From the NCBI RefSeq assembly GCF_009734445.1, contig NZ_CP046457.1, forward strand, positions 1,358,001 to 1,422,000: DNA of 64,000 nucleotides. Direction: 5' to 3'. Each line of letters begins with the position of its first letter. Within the stretch, counting starts at the first letter, position 1. The position numbers and the translations under genes were made by a program. Below are positions 9,239 to 17,339 of this stretch, one piece after another. The notes beneath the pieces were generated by a model, which had not been told where the DNA came from, made no database searches, and was given only the letters and a program-made list of their open reading frames with translations. The stretch is from Candidatus Syntrophocurvum alkaliphilum (GTDB lineage Bacteria > Bacillota > Syntrophomonadia > Syntrophomonadales > Syntrophomonadaceae).

Positions 9239-9682
9239 TTGTATAAAGGCGAAATTTTAGCAGTTTGTTTAAGTGCTAGAAAAGGTGAAAAGAAAAAAGA
9301 TATGGGTAGAGGTTTCTTAGAGGTTGATTCTGGACTTAAAGGAGATGCTCATTCAGGACCTTGGCATAGACAAGTTAGTCTTTTAGCTCTAGAAAGTATT
9401 GATAAAATGAAAAAACACGGGTTGGATTTGGAATATGGAGATTTTGCTGAAAATCTTGTAGTTAAAGGAATAGAGTTAGATAAACTTCCAGTTGGGACGA
9501 TATTAAATCTAGGTAGTGGTGCAGTTTTAGAGGTTACTCAAATCGGTAAAGACTGCCACAATAGTGAGTGTGCAATTAAACAACAAACTGGTGAATGTGT
9601 AATGCCATTAGAAGGTATTTTTGCTAAAGTATTAAATGGCGGACTAGTATCTGCTGGAGATACAATTGAAGTAGTAAAATAA
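9239..9682 (+). CDS. MOSC domain protein
   Basis: The 147-residue protein matches the MOSC (molybdenum cofactor sulfurase C-terminal) fold. Landmarks are GLKGDAHSGPWHRQVSLL, YGDFAENLVVKGIEL, GAVLEVTQIGKDCH and CAIKQQTGECVMPLEGIF with the conserved cysteine. Small MOSC proteins are thought to handle sulfur or molybdenum cofactor; no moa or mod genes are in the window. The start is TTG with GGGGGA upstream. An extended -10 (TGTTATAAT, 9132-9140) precedes it. Its 3' end is partly duplicated just downstream. Confidence 0.87.
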   Translation: MYKGEILAVCLSARKGEKKKDMGRGFLEVDSGLKGDAHSGPWHRQVSLLALESIDKMKKHGLDLEYGDFAENLVVKGIELDKLPVGTILNLGSGAVLEVTQIGKDCHNSECAIKQQTGECVMPLEGIFAKVLNGGLVSAGDTIEVVK

Positions 9683-9715
9683 TAGTTTGAAAAACATACT
9701 AGGAAACTGGAGGAG

Positions 9716-9780
9716 GGAAGCACGGGGACGGTTCTTTTGCTTCCTAAAAAAGGAAGCAAAAGAACCGTCCCCGTGCTTCC
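9716..9780. repeat. REP-like palindrome, copy 1
   Basis: This is a perfect 30-bp inverted repeat (9716-9745 with 9751-9780) around an AAAAA loop. Each arm has the core GGGGACGGTTCTTTT between GGAAGC and GCTTCC. It belongs to the same family as the elements near 18.1, 20.2 and 25.0 kb. It lies exactly between the MOSC gene end and the duplicated MOSC fragment. Confidence 0.93.
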
Positions 9781-9874
9781 TTGAATGTGCAATGCCATTA
9801 GAAGGTATTTTTGTTAAGGTGTTAAAAGGTGGACTAGTATCTGCTGGAGACAAAAATGAGGTAGTTGAACAATA
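9781..9874 (+). pseudogene. Truncated second copy of the MOSC C-terminus
   Basis: About 92 bp repeat the last 90 bp of the MOSC gene at roughly 85% identity. The encoded tail ECAMPLEGIFVKVLKGGLVS matches ECVMPLEGIFAKVLNGGLVS of the intact gene. It has its own stop codon but no start or N-terminal part, because the palindrome abuts its left end. The divergence suggests the remains of an old tandem paralogue rather than a fresh duplication. Confidence 0.8.
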
Positions 9875-9902
9875 AAATATAATTTAATTTCGTATAAATT
9901 AA

Positions 9903-9931
9903 GGAAACAATAAAAATTGTTTCCTTTTTTT
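9903..9931 (+). terminator. Rho-independent terminator after the MOSC locus
   Basis: GGAAACAAT pairs perfectly with ATTGTTTCC, followed by seven T residues. Confidence 0.9.
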
Positions 9932-9932
9932 A

Positions 9933-9961
9933 TTTACAAAACAATAATTAAAGATTATAAT
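9933..9961 (+). promoter_or_regulatory. Sigma-A-type promoter of the GntR-ABC operon
   Basis: TTTACA (9933-9938), a 17-bp spacer and a consensus TATAAT (9956-9961) lie just before the regulator gene. Confidence 0.75.
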
Positions 9962-9976
9962 CAAATTGTATCATGT

Positions 9977-9995
9977 GTACTACGCATAATAATAC
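9977..9995 (+). promoter_or_regulatory. Probable YtrA-type operator
   Basis: An imperfect palindrome of form GTAnTA-N7-TAnTAC sits just downstream of the -10 box. YtrA-family regulators usually bind such sites to repress their own ABC operon. Confidence 0.45.
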
Positions 9996-10023
9996 GCGCA
10001 AAACTCGAGGAAGGAGGGGCTTA

Positions 10024-10428
10024 ATGTTTGAACTTGATTTACGCAGTAGATTACCGATTTATGAGCAGTTGGTTGAAAAGATTAAGGATTTAATTATAAA
10101 CAATGTGTTAAAACCTGATGAAAAACTACCTACGGTTCGGGAATTAGCCAGTGAATTAACAGTTAATCCTAATACAGTTCAAAAAGCCTATCGTGAGCTT
10201 GAGCATTTAGGGTTTATTTACTCTGTACCTGGTAAAGGTAATTTTGTTAGAGAAGTAGCTCCTGAGCATAATACTGCAAGATTACAAGCTTTAGAAAATG
10301 AGTTATCAAGGATTATTAATGAGATGCTTTACCTAGGTACTAGTCCAGAAGAAATAGATGCTCAGATTAATGCCTTATTACCAAAAGATAAAGGGGGTAA
10401 CAGTAATGATTCAAGTCCAGAAGGTTAG
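10024..10428 (+). CDS. GntR-family transcriptional regulator, YtrA subfamily
   Basis: The 134-residue protein has a GntR winged helix (LRSRLPIYEQLVEKIKDLI, then LPTVRELASELTVNPNTVQK) and only a short C-terminal dimerisation helix, the hallmark of the YtrA branch. I use the ATG preceded by GGAAGGAGGGG rather than an earlier in-frame ATG without a ribosome-binding site. It overlaps the ABC ATPase gene by 23 nt and is first in a three-gene operon. Family members are repressors of adjacent ABC transporters, often induced by cell-envelope antibiotics. Confidence 0.92.
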   Translation: MFELDLRSRLPIYEQLVEKIKDLIINNVLKPDEKLPTVRELASELTVNPNTVQKAYRELEHLGFIYSVPGKGNFVREVAPEHNTARLQALENELSRIINEMLYLGTSPEEIDAQINALLPKDKGGNSNDSSPEG

Positions 10429-11305
10429 TAAAAGTTATCAAGATTTAGAAGCATTAAATGATGTAAGTTTATCAGTTAATAAGGGCTCAATATATGGTTT
10501 AGTTGGATCTAATGGAGCGGGAAAAACAACTCTACTGAAACTGCTAGCTGGGATATATAGACAAGATTCAGGTGAGCTTTCTATTGATTCTCAATCAGTA
10601 TATGAAAATGAATTAATAAAAGATAAAATAGCTTTTATCCCTGATTCTTTATACTTTTTTCCTAACTATACTATTCAGAACATGGCAACCTTTTATTCCC
10701 GTATTTACTCAAATTGGAATCAAGAGCGTTATGAAAAATTAGGTAATGTTTTTAATATTGCACCTAATAGACGCTTAAAAACATTATCCAAAGGTATGCA
10801 ACGCCAAGTTGCCTTTTGGTTGTATTTGTCTATTATGCCTGATGTTATGATTTTAGATGAGCCTATTGATGGTCTAGATGCAGTTATGCGTCAAAAAATC
10901 AAAAATCTTATTATCCAGGATGTAGCTGAACGAGATATGACTGTTATTATATCATCTCATAATTTACGAGACTTAGAGGATATCTGTGATTATATAGGGA
11001 TTTTACACCAAGGAACAATGCTTATTCAAAGAGATTTAGATGATTTAAAAGCAGATGTACATAAAATACAAATTGCATTTAACGGTGAAGTGCCTAAAGA
11101 CTTACTAGCCAAAATACAACCACTCTATCAAGAGAAAAGAGGTAGTGTCCTTATTTTAATTGTACGTGGTGACCGTGAGGAAGTAATCAAAATAATGCAG
11201 TCTTTTAATCCTGCTATTATAGACATTCTACCCCTCACGTTAGAAGAAATTTTTATTTATGAAATGGGGGATAATGGATATGAAATTCAAAACATCCTTT
11301 ATTAA
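10406..11305 (+). CDS. ABC transporter ATP-binding protein
   Basis: This 299-residue ATPase has Walker A GSNGAGKTT (near residue 37), a variant signature LSKGMQRQ, Walker B VMILDEPIDGLD and the H-loop SSHNLRDLED. The C-terminal 80 residues are the extra domain typical of exporters of the YtrB/EcsA type. The start ATG follows AAAGGGGGTAACAGTA inside the end of the regulator gene, indicating translational coupling. It should drive the large permease encoded next. Confidence 0.92.
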   Translation: MIQVQKVSKSYQDLEALNDVSLSVNKGSIYGLVGSNGAGKTTLLKLLAGIYRQDSGELSIDSQSVYENELIKDKIAFIPDSLYFFPNYTIQNMATFYSRIYSNWNQERYEKLGNVFNIAPNRRLKTLSKGMQRQVAFWLYLSIMPDVMILDEPIDGLDAVMRQKIKNLIIQDVAERDMTVIISSHNLRDLEDICDYIGILHQGTMLIQRDLDDLKADVHKIQIAFNGEVPKDLLAKIQPLYQEKRGSVLILIVRGDREEVIKIMQSFNPAIIDILPLTLEEIFIYEMGDNGYEIQNILY

Positions 11306-13319
11306 TACAGGTATACTGCTAAATGATTTAAGAAGATATTCAATGGTAGGTTTAGTATATTTATTAGGCCTTTTAGCTAGTATTCCCCTACAATTATTTA
11401 TGCTTTATAGCAGAGATGTAGATACTACCTTTTCATATTGGAACTATACTCGCGTTCTTGATCCTAGTTCATCTGCATTTTTAGGAATATTAACATTAAT
11501 AATACCTGTGTTAACAGGCTTATTACTATTTCGATACTTACAAACTAATAAAGCAACTGATATGGAGCACTCTCTACCTGTTAAGCGCAATACTCTTTAT
11601 ACAACACGTGTTGTAGCTGGTATAATTCTTCTTTGTACACCTATAATCATAACTGCTTTAACTACTTGGGGAGTAGTCAATGGACTAGGTTTAGAAGCCA
11701 TCAGCAATAATCATATTTTTACATGGATGAGTGTATCATTATTATTTAACCTTATCCTATTTATGACTAGTGTTGCTATAGGTATGGTTACAGGTATGTC
11801 ATGGATCCAAGGTATCTTAACATATATAGTTTTATTCTTACCCAGCGGCTTATCTATGCTAGTATTATATAATTTAGAGATTTACGTTTATGGTTTAGCT
11901 ACTTCCGCTTATAGTCGGGGTATAGAGGGACTGTCTCCTTTAGTAAGATTAATGGAACAGCATAGAACTCCAATTGAGCTTAATGAAGTTATAATTTATT
12001 TAATATTGATTGTTGCATTATTCTTTATAGGTAAATATCTATATCAAAAGCGTCATTTAGAATCAGCAGGAAATGCTATTACATTTGATATATTACGACC
12101 TATATTTAAATATGGTGTAACTTTTAGCTTTATGTTAGTATTAGGTGCTTATTTTTATGGTGTTCAAGGTGGTTTAGCTTGGACTTACTTTGGCTATGTT
12201 ATAGGTGCATTAATAGGATATTTCTTAGCTGAGATATTACTAAATAGGTCTATATATGTTTTTAAGTGGAAAAATATTAAAGGGTTTGGAATTTATTCTT
12301 TAATTATTATTTTACTAATTGGACTTCTAAATACTAATATCATAGGTTACGAAACTAGACAACCTGATTTAGCTGAGGTTGAAAGTATTTATCTTAATAA
12401 TTCCTTTTACCAGTTATATCAAAGTGATAGAGTAGTACCAAAACATATAATAGATTATGATATGCATCGAGCTGTTCCAATTTATACAAAACAAGAAAAT
12501 ATAGAAAACATACATGCTTTACATGAGGCAATAATTGATAATATTGATGAAGAAAAGGAAGAACTGGATTCAATAAATCGTTATGAAAGACGTAAGCATG
12601 TAGCTTTAGTTTATAACTTAAAAAATGGTAATAAAATGTATCGTCACTATCATATTTCTTATGTAAAATATGGTGAGTTATTAAAGCCTATATATGAGTC
12701 TAGAGAATATAAGGAGTTTAACTACGAAATTTTAAAGCTTGATTCGAATAGAGTTAATTCAATAAACTTTAATGCTATTCATACCAATAAAAATTTACAA
12801 ATTTCAGATCAACAGTTAATAAAAGAAACAATATCTGTAATTCAAAAAGATATTTATGAGTTAACTTTCGAAGAAATGATGCGAGGAAATTCTAGAAAAC
12901 CAGCTTGGGCAACTGGAAGTATATTCTTTAATAATGATGAACACAGAACAAGTATAACTTTTGAAAAATCATACAATAATTTTGAGCAGTGGCTAAAGGA
13001 TAATGGAAAACTTGAACAAGTACGCATAATGCCAAATGAAATTGATAGGATTATAGTTACAGGTATAAAGGATCAACAAGTTGATGATTTAATGCACTGG
13101 GAAAGGCGCGCTCGATTAACAGATAGACATTATATAGAACAATTACTAGAAAAGCCCGATACTATCATAGTTGATGAAAAAGATAAGATAGAAATATGTC
13201 TTCGCGCTTTTTATGAACGTACAGACCAACCACAAAAAGAAGTTATCTTACAGCTAAAAAATGGTGATAATTTTGGTGGTTACTTAATAGAAGATGAAAT
13301 ACCCGAGTTTTTAAGGTAA
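11274..13319 (+). CDS. Large ABC-2-type permease with C-terminal extramembrane domain
   Basis: About 681 residues. The first 360 or so hold roughly nine or ten hydrophobic segments, with the DMEHSLPVKRNTLYTTR loop typical of YtrC/D-like permeases. The last 310 residues are hydrophilic and rich in charged residues, probably an exported sensory or binding domain. The start overlaps the ATPase gene. ATG at 11274 has GGGGG five bases upstream, and ATG at 11280 is also possible. Together with the regulator and ATPase it forms an exporter or resistance system of unknown substrate. Confidence 0.82.
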   Translation: MDMKFKTSFINTGILLNDLRRYSMVGLVYLLGLLASIPLQLFMLYSRDVDTTFSYWNYTRVLDPSSSAFLGILTLIIPVLTGLLLFRYLQTNKATDMEHSLPVKRNTLYTTRVVAGIILLCTPIIITALTTWGVVNGLGLEAISNNHIFTWMSVSLLFNLILFMTSVAIGMVTGMSWIQGILTYIVLFLPSGLSMLVLYNLEIYVYGLATSAYSRGIEGLSPLVRLMEQHRTPIELNEVIIYLILIVALFFIGKYLYQKRHLESAGNAITFDILRPIFKYGVTFSFMLVLGAYFYGVQGGLAWTYFGYVIGALIGYFLAEILLNRSIYVFKWKNIKGFGIYSLIIILLIGLLNTNIIGYETRQPDLAEVESIYLNNSFYQLYQSDRVVPKHIIDYDMHRAVPIYTKQENIENIHALHEAIIDNIDEEKEELDSINRYERRKHVALVYNLKNGNKMYRHYHISYVKYGELLKPIYESREYKEFNYEILKLDSNRVNSINFNAIHTNKNLQISDQQLIKETISVIQKDIYELTFEEMMRGNSRKPAWATGSIFFNNDEHRTSITFEKSYNNFEQWLKDNGKLEQVRIMPNEIDRIIVTGIKDQQVDDLMHWERRARLTDRHYIEQLLEKPDTIIVDEKDKIEICLRAFYERTDQPQKEVILQLKNGDNFGGYLIEDEIPEFLR

Positions 13320-13329
13320 TGGTTAAACT

Positions 13330-13365
13330 AATAAGGAAGCAAAGGTTACCCTTTGCTTCCTTATT
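13330..13365 (+). terminator. Strong hairpin terminator after the ABC operon
   Basis: This is a perfect 16-bp stem (AATAAGGAAGCAAAGG with its complement) around a 4-nt loop, ending in TTATT. The inner sequence GGAAGCAAAGG resembles the arms of the REP-like palindromes. Confidence 0.75.
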
Positions 13366-13435
13366 AATATCCAATTTTTGGTATCCTAGATAATAATTCC
13401 TTAGTTCTTTTCATCAAGTTCTTTAAATAAGAAAA

Positions 13436-14242
13436 TTATTGCTCACTTAGTACTCTAAGATTGTCAAACAATTCTGCTACAGTAATTCCCCCTACACCAC
13501 CAGGAACCGCACTTGCCATCGCAGCTTTATTTTTAGCTGCTTCATCTACATCTCCACACATTTTGCCATCTACAAAATTAATTCCAGCATCTATGATTAC
13601 TGCATCTTCTCTTACCATATCTGCAGTAATAAAGTTAGCTTGTCCTAGTGCAGCTACTATAATATCAGCGTTTCTGATTTCATCTTCTATGTTTTTGGTA
13701 CGAGAGTGACAAAGGGTTACTGTTGCATTTTCATTAGTCATCATTACTGCTAGTGGATGCCCTAATATTTTACTTCTTCCAATTATAGTTACTTTTTTAC
13801 CTTGTAAGTCTACATTATGTTCTTTGAGCATTCTAATTACAGCTTTTGGTGTTGATGGTTTTATACCATCCTCTTTGCTAATGAGTTTACCTAAATTTAT
13901 ATTGTTGATACCCTCTACATCTTTTTCTACGTAATCAATTAGGTTATTTATATCTAATTGTTTAGGTAATGGTGTTTGAATCATAATTCCGGTAACACTA
14001 TTATCATTATTGAGCTTAGTTATAACATCTTTTAATTCATTTTCACTTGATTGTTCGGGTAGGTTTAAAATTTCTAGTTCTACTTCTGCTTCATCAGCGA
14101 ATTTTTTAATTCCCCTAATATACGCTTCTGAGGTTTTATCATCTCCCACTTGTATAACCACAAGTTTCATCGATTTTTTGGCAGCTTCCTCTTTAATAGA
14201 TTGTTTCATTTTAGCAACTATTTCTTTACCATAAATTATCAC
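13436..14242 (-). CDS. folD: Bifunctional methylenetetrahydrofolate dehydrogenase/methenyltetrahydrofolate cyclohydrolase
   Basis: FolD interconverts 5,10-methylene-, methenyl- and 10-formyl-tetrahydrofolate. The 268-residue protein has the catalytic YIRGIKK region, GIMIQTPLPKQ, the Rossmann motif GRSKILGHPLAVMM and the C-terminal PGGVGGITVAELFDN. Two family positions differ from what I usually expect: PSTP in place of PCTP, and GGVGGIT in place of GGVGPMT. I take the GTG start because GGGAGG lies six bases upstream; a longer TTG frame overlaps that site. It follows nfo by 20 nt on the same strand. Confidence 0.94.
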   Translation of the reverse strand: MIIYGKEIVAKMKQSIKEEAAKKSMKLVVIQVGDDKTSEAYIRGIKKFADEAEVELEILNLPEQSSENELKDVITKLNNDNSVTGIMIQTPLPKQLDINNLIDYVEKDVEGINNINLGKLISKEDGIKPSTPKAVIRMLKEHNVDLQGKKVTIIGRSKILGHPLAVMMTNENATVTLCHSRTKNIEDEIRNADIIVAALGQANFITADMVREDAVIIDAGINFVDGKMCGDVDEAAKNKAAMASAVPGGVGGITVAELFDNLRVLSEQ

Positions 14243-14262
14243 TTTTCTTCCTCCCAATTAAA

Positions 14263-15114
14263 TTATTTATTTTTTATACTCTTTAGAGTATTTATGTCTG
14301 TATCTATGGTATCAATCGGAGTTTCTAGAATAAAGGGAAGGTTTTTAAAAAATTTATTATGCATAAGCGCTTTAAAACCTTGTATACCTATAAATCCTTC
14401 TCCTATCATAGTATGACGATCTCTATGTGAGCCTAATTCTTTGGCACTATCGTTAGCATGTACTACTTTTATTTTTTCTGTTCCCACGGTAATATTTATA
14501 ATATTTAATAATTCATCTATATCATCAGTGGTTCTACATTCATATCCTGCGGCAAATGCATGACATGTATCATAACAAACTCCTACTTTTTCAGATTTTG
14601 TTATACCATTTATAATTTGATTAAGCTCGGCGAAGTTTTTTCCCACTTCTGTTCCTTGTCCAGACATTAATTCAAGTAGTATTTGCGTTTTTCCATTGTG
14701 CTGATCTATAACTCTATTTAGTAAATCAATAACCCTTTCTATTCCTTGATCTAAAGTAGAAGTAGTATGAGAACCTGGGTGTAAAACTAAATAATCAGCT
14801 CCTACTAAGGAGCATCTTTTTAAATCCTCTAAAACTACTTCATAGGCAAAACTATAAATGTCATTTTTTACTGATGCTGGGTTACAAATATAAGGGATAT
14901 GAACTACGATTGGTGAAATATTATAATCTTTAGTAATTCTTTTAAAGTAGTTTATCTCATCATCTGTTAAATTACGTGCTCCACGGCCTCTTGGATTGCG
15001 TAAAAAGATTTGTAAGGATTCTAAGCCTTTTTTCACAGCTTCATCTGAAGTGCTTTTTAGTCCTTTAGATATTGGTAGATGTGCTCCTATTCTTGGGTTG
15101 TTAATTTTCTTCAC
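14263..15114 (-). CDS. nfo: Endonuclease IV (AP endonuclease)
   Basis: The enzyme cuts DNA 5' of abasic sites. The metal ligands of the TIM-barrel family are visible along the 283 residues: GAHLPISKG, VVHIPYICN, LHPGSHTT, LLELMSGQG, CYDTCHAFAAGY, VVHANDS, GSHRDRHTMIGEG and LETP. Length is normal for the family. The ATG start follows a GAGGTG site. It is read in the same direction as yraN and folD, with very short gaps, suggesting cotranscription. Confidence 0.95.
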   Translation of the reverse strand: MKKINNPRIGAHLPISKGLKSTSDEAVKKGLESLQIFLRNPRGRGARNLTDDEINYFKRITKDYNISPIVVHIPYICNPASVKNDIYSFAYEVVLEDLKRCSLVGADYLVLHPGSHTTSTLDQGIERVIDLLNRVIDQHNGKTQILLELMSGQGTEVGKNFAELNQIINGITKSEKVGVCYDTCHAFAAGYECRTTDDIDELLNIINITVGTEKIKVVHANDSAKELGSHRDRHTMIGEGFIGIQGFKALMHNKFFKNLPFILETPIDTIDTDINTLKSIKNK

Positions 15115-15123
15115 CTCTATATA

Positions 15124-15471
15124 TTAAAATGCGTTTTCTATATGGTTTATTTTAATAGTATTGCCTTGTAAGTTTATTGCAATAACATCAAACCTTATTT
15201 CATCGTAATAAGCATTGCTTTTATTAAGATAAGCTGCTGCTAATTTTCGTATTCTAGCTACCTTTCTATAATCTACCGCTTCTTCTGGTACTCCAAAGTT
15301 ATAGTTAGTTCTAGTTTTAACCTCCACAAATATAATACTATTATCTTGTATGCAAATTATATCTAATTCTCCTTGCTTTGTATGAAGATTTCTTTCTAGT
15401 ATTCTATAACCTTTTTTGATTAAGTAGTCTGCAGCTATATCTTCGCCCTTTTTTCCAATCTGTTTTTTCAT
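15124..15471 (-). CDS. YraN family protein (UPF0102, endonuclease-like fold)
   Basis: The 115-residue protein begins KKQIGKKGEDIAADYLIKKG and contains ERNLHTKQGELDIICIQD and IIFVEVKTR. These are the YraN signature, with an E...D...EVK nuclease-like core. YraN proteins have a Holliday-junction-resolvase-like fold, but their biological role is unsettled. It is usually found near rnhB, as here, and is two bases from the FlhB-like gene. Confidence 0.92.
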   Translation of the reverse strand: MKKQIGKKGEDIAADYLIKKGYRILERNLHTKQGELDIICIQDNSIIFVEVKTRTNYNFGVPEEAVDYRKVARIRKLAAAYLNKSNAYYDEIRFDVIAINLQGNTIKINHIENAF

Positions 15472-15473
15472 TA

Positions 15474-15752
15474 CTAATATTCTCCTTGATAATCCCTATC
15501 CATGGTAAAAATAAATGCTAATATTTCTGCCACTACACCATAAAGTTCAGGAGGTATTTCTTCGTATAAATCGAGCTTGGTAAGGTATTCTACTAATTGG
15601 TTGTCCTCTTTTATAGGGATATTATATTCTTCTGCTAATTCTTCAATTTGCTTAGCTATATAACCCCTTCCCTTTGCTATTACACGCGGTGCATTATCAT
15701 TTTCAGGTTGATACCGGAGAGCAACTGCCTTTTTTTGTTGATTATCATGCAT
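15474..15752 (-). CDS. ylqH: FlhB C-terminal-like protein (YlqH family)
   Basis: The 92-residue protein resembles only the cytoplasmic tail of the flagellar export switch FlhB: KKAVALRYQPENDNAPRVIAK, then IPIKEDNQLVEYLTKLDL and EIPPELYGVVAEILAFI. It has no transmembrane part and lacks the NPTH autocleavage site. The same small gene sits between ylqG and downstream genes in Bacillus. No flagellar genes are present here, so a link to flagellar export is inferred only from homology. Confidence 0.88.
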   Translation of the reverse strand: MHDNQQKKAVALRYQPENDNAPRVIAKGRGYIAKQIEELAEEYNIPIKEDNQLVEYLTKLDLYEEIPPELYGVVAEILAFIFTMDRDYQGEY

Positions 15753-15764
15753 ACTATACCCTCC

Positions 15765-17339
15765 TTATACTGTCACATCTATAGAAAATGTTTTCATAAC
15801 AGGAACTTCTTCTTCTATTTTTGGTCTCATTACATCAATTTCACTGCTATCTTCAGCTACTTTAATTCCTAAATCAGTTACTGAAAAACCTAATGTTTTA
15901 AGCTTTTGTAACAATTTATTGATGTTTTTTGATAAATGCTTACTTACTTCTTCACTTTCTACCACACCTTTAAGCGTTAATTCACCACTTTTATACCAAT
16001 TTATGTGAAATAAAACTATCCCCATATTATTGGTATCATGGGAAACTATTAGCTTAAAATTATCAAGTTGGGAAGTAGTTTTGTTTTTAAAACCTTTGTT
16101 TATTTTTATAGAAAATAATTTATACTCTTCCTCAACTAATACTGGTATTGAAAAATAATAATAGTTAACTGAGTTGTCACCAGTTAACCTTGGCAAGCTA
16201 TTAAAAGCTCTTTGACCAGACAATTCTTTTTCAAAGCTTTCAATACTATTAAAAATTTGATTTATTACCGGATTATTAATTCTCGTATTTTTTACAAACT
16301 CCTTCAAAAGTACAAGATTTTTTAATAATTCATTTTCAGCTAAAACATTGTTTTGAATAGCATTGCTAATTTGCTGTAATGATGATTGATTTGGATTAAT
16401 CTCTATACTCCTTACCATTTGTGTAAATATGTTTTGCAAGCCAGTAAATAGTAGGTTGCTTGCTATGCTTCTTGAAGGCAAGGTATTGTTAGTTAAGTTA
16501 CTAGCATCTGATATATTAATGTTTTGGTTTGTTTGATTTTGAGTTAAAATTGGTCTATTCTGATTTGGCTCCATAGTATTACCTCTAGGGGTATCTGAAC
16601 TAGTAATATTTATCTGTGGTTGGGATGGATTAGAATTAATATTTCCTGTATTAGTACTTGTATTGATCTGTTGACTAGCATTATTAGAAACTGTAGGCTG
16701 CTGTGTATTGGGAGCACGATTAGGCGTAGTATTGGTACTAGTGTTTTGATTAGCACTTGAGTTATTTAAGTTGTTTAATAGTGTTTTAATATCAGAAAAC
16801 ATATTTGCCATATTATTTCCACTTAAAAATTGGCTAAGGGCATTTAATGTCTGGGAGTTTATTTCCATTCCACGTGAAATAGCAAAGGCAGTTATTTCTA
16901 GATTTCTTTGATTAAATTCTCCTAATATTCTGCTACCTTGTTCTAGCTGTGATAAATTAGATTGTGTAACTGGCATGTTATGTTGAATTAGTTTTTTTGC
17001 CATCATAATATTTTCATTTCTTGCCGGTATACCCTGCTCTGATAACTGTGCTCTAATATTGGCATTTTCCATTTGCTCCATCTGAACAGGAGTTACTGGT
17101 TTTAAATATGCTTTCCCATCTCTAAATCCATCTACTATCAAAAAAAGTTCTTGTCCCGGTCTAACCGCAAACTGACAAAATGCTTCTGTCATTCTACCTT
17201 TTAACGCTAACATAATTAAACCATTATCTCTTACACCATGAACTAAGCCCTTTACTACCTCTCCTTTTTTCAAGTTTAGACCTTGTACTGAAGTTGTTAG
17301 GTTTAGCATTACCCGATCAAAAGAGACCTGGTTGTTCAC
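15765..17339 (-). CDS. ylqG: YlqG/FliK-like protein with Asn/Thr/Gln-rich linker
   Basis: The 524-residue protein has an N-terminal domain of about 190 residues and a low-complexity Asn/Ser/Thr/Gln-rich linker (about residues 190-290). A C-terminal domain (about 380-524) then resembles the hook-length-control domain of FliK (NMGIVLFHINWYKSGELTLK). The GTG start has GGAGG nine bases upstream and overlaps rnhB by 23 nt, implying coupled translation. The order rnhB-ylqG-ylqH is conserved with Bacillus. Its function is unknown; it may be a ruler-like protein or a relic of one. Confidence 0.82.
   Translation of the reverse strand: MNNQVSFDRVMLNLTTSVQGLNLKKGEVVKGLVHGVRDNGLIMLALKGRMTEAFCQFAVRPGQELFLIVDGFRDGKAYLKPVTPVQMEQMENANIRAQLSEQGIPARNENIMMAKKLIQHNMPVTQSNLSQLEQGSRILGEFNQRNLEITAFAISRGMEINSQTLNALSQFLSGNNMANMFSDIKTLLNNLNNSSANQNTSTNTTPNRAPNTQQPTVSNNASQQINTSTNTGNINSNPSQPQINITSSDTPRGNTMEPNQNRPILTQNQTNQNINISDASNLTNNTLPSRSIASNLLFTGLQNIFTQMVRSIEINPNQSSLQQISNAIQNNVLAENELLKNLVLLKEFVKNTRINNPVINQIFNSIESFEKELSGQRAFNSLPRLTGDNSVNYYYFSIPVLVEEEYKLFSIKINKGFKNKTTSQLDNFKLIVSHDTNNMGIVLFHINWYKSGELTLKGVVESEEVSKHLSKNINKLLQKLKTLGFSVTDLGIKVAEDSSEIDVMRPKIEEEVPVMKTFSIDVTV

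Noticed and set aside
9687-9875. 62-residue plus-strand frame across the palindrome and MOSC fragment
   Set aside because: Its N-terminal half is the translated REP-like palindrome; only the MOSC tail is meaningful, so it is listed as a gene remnant.
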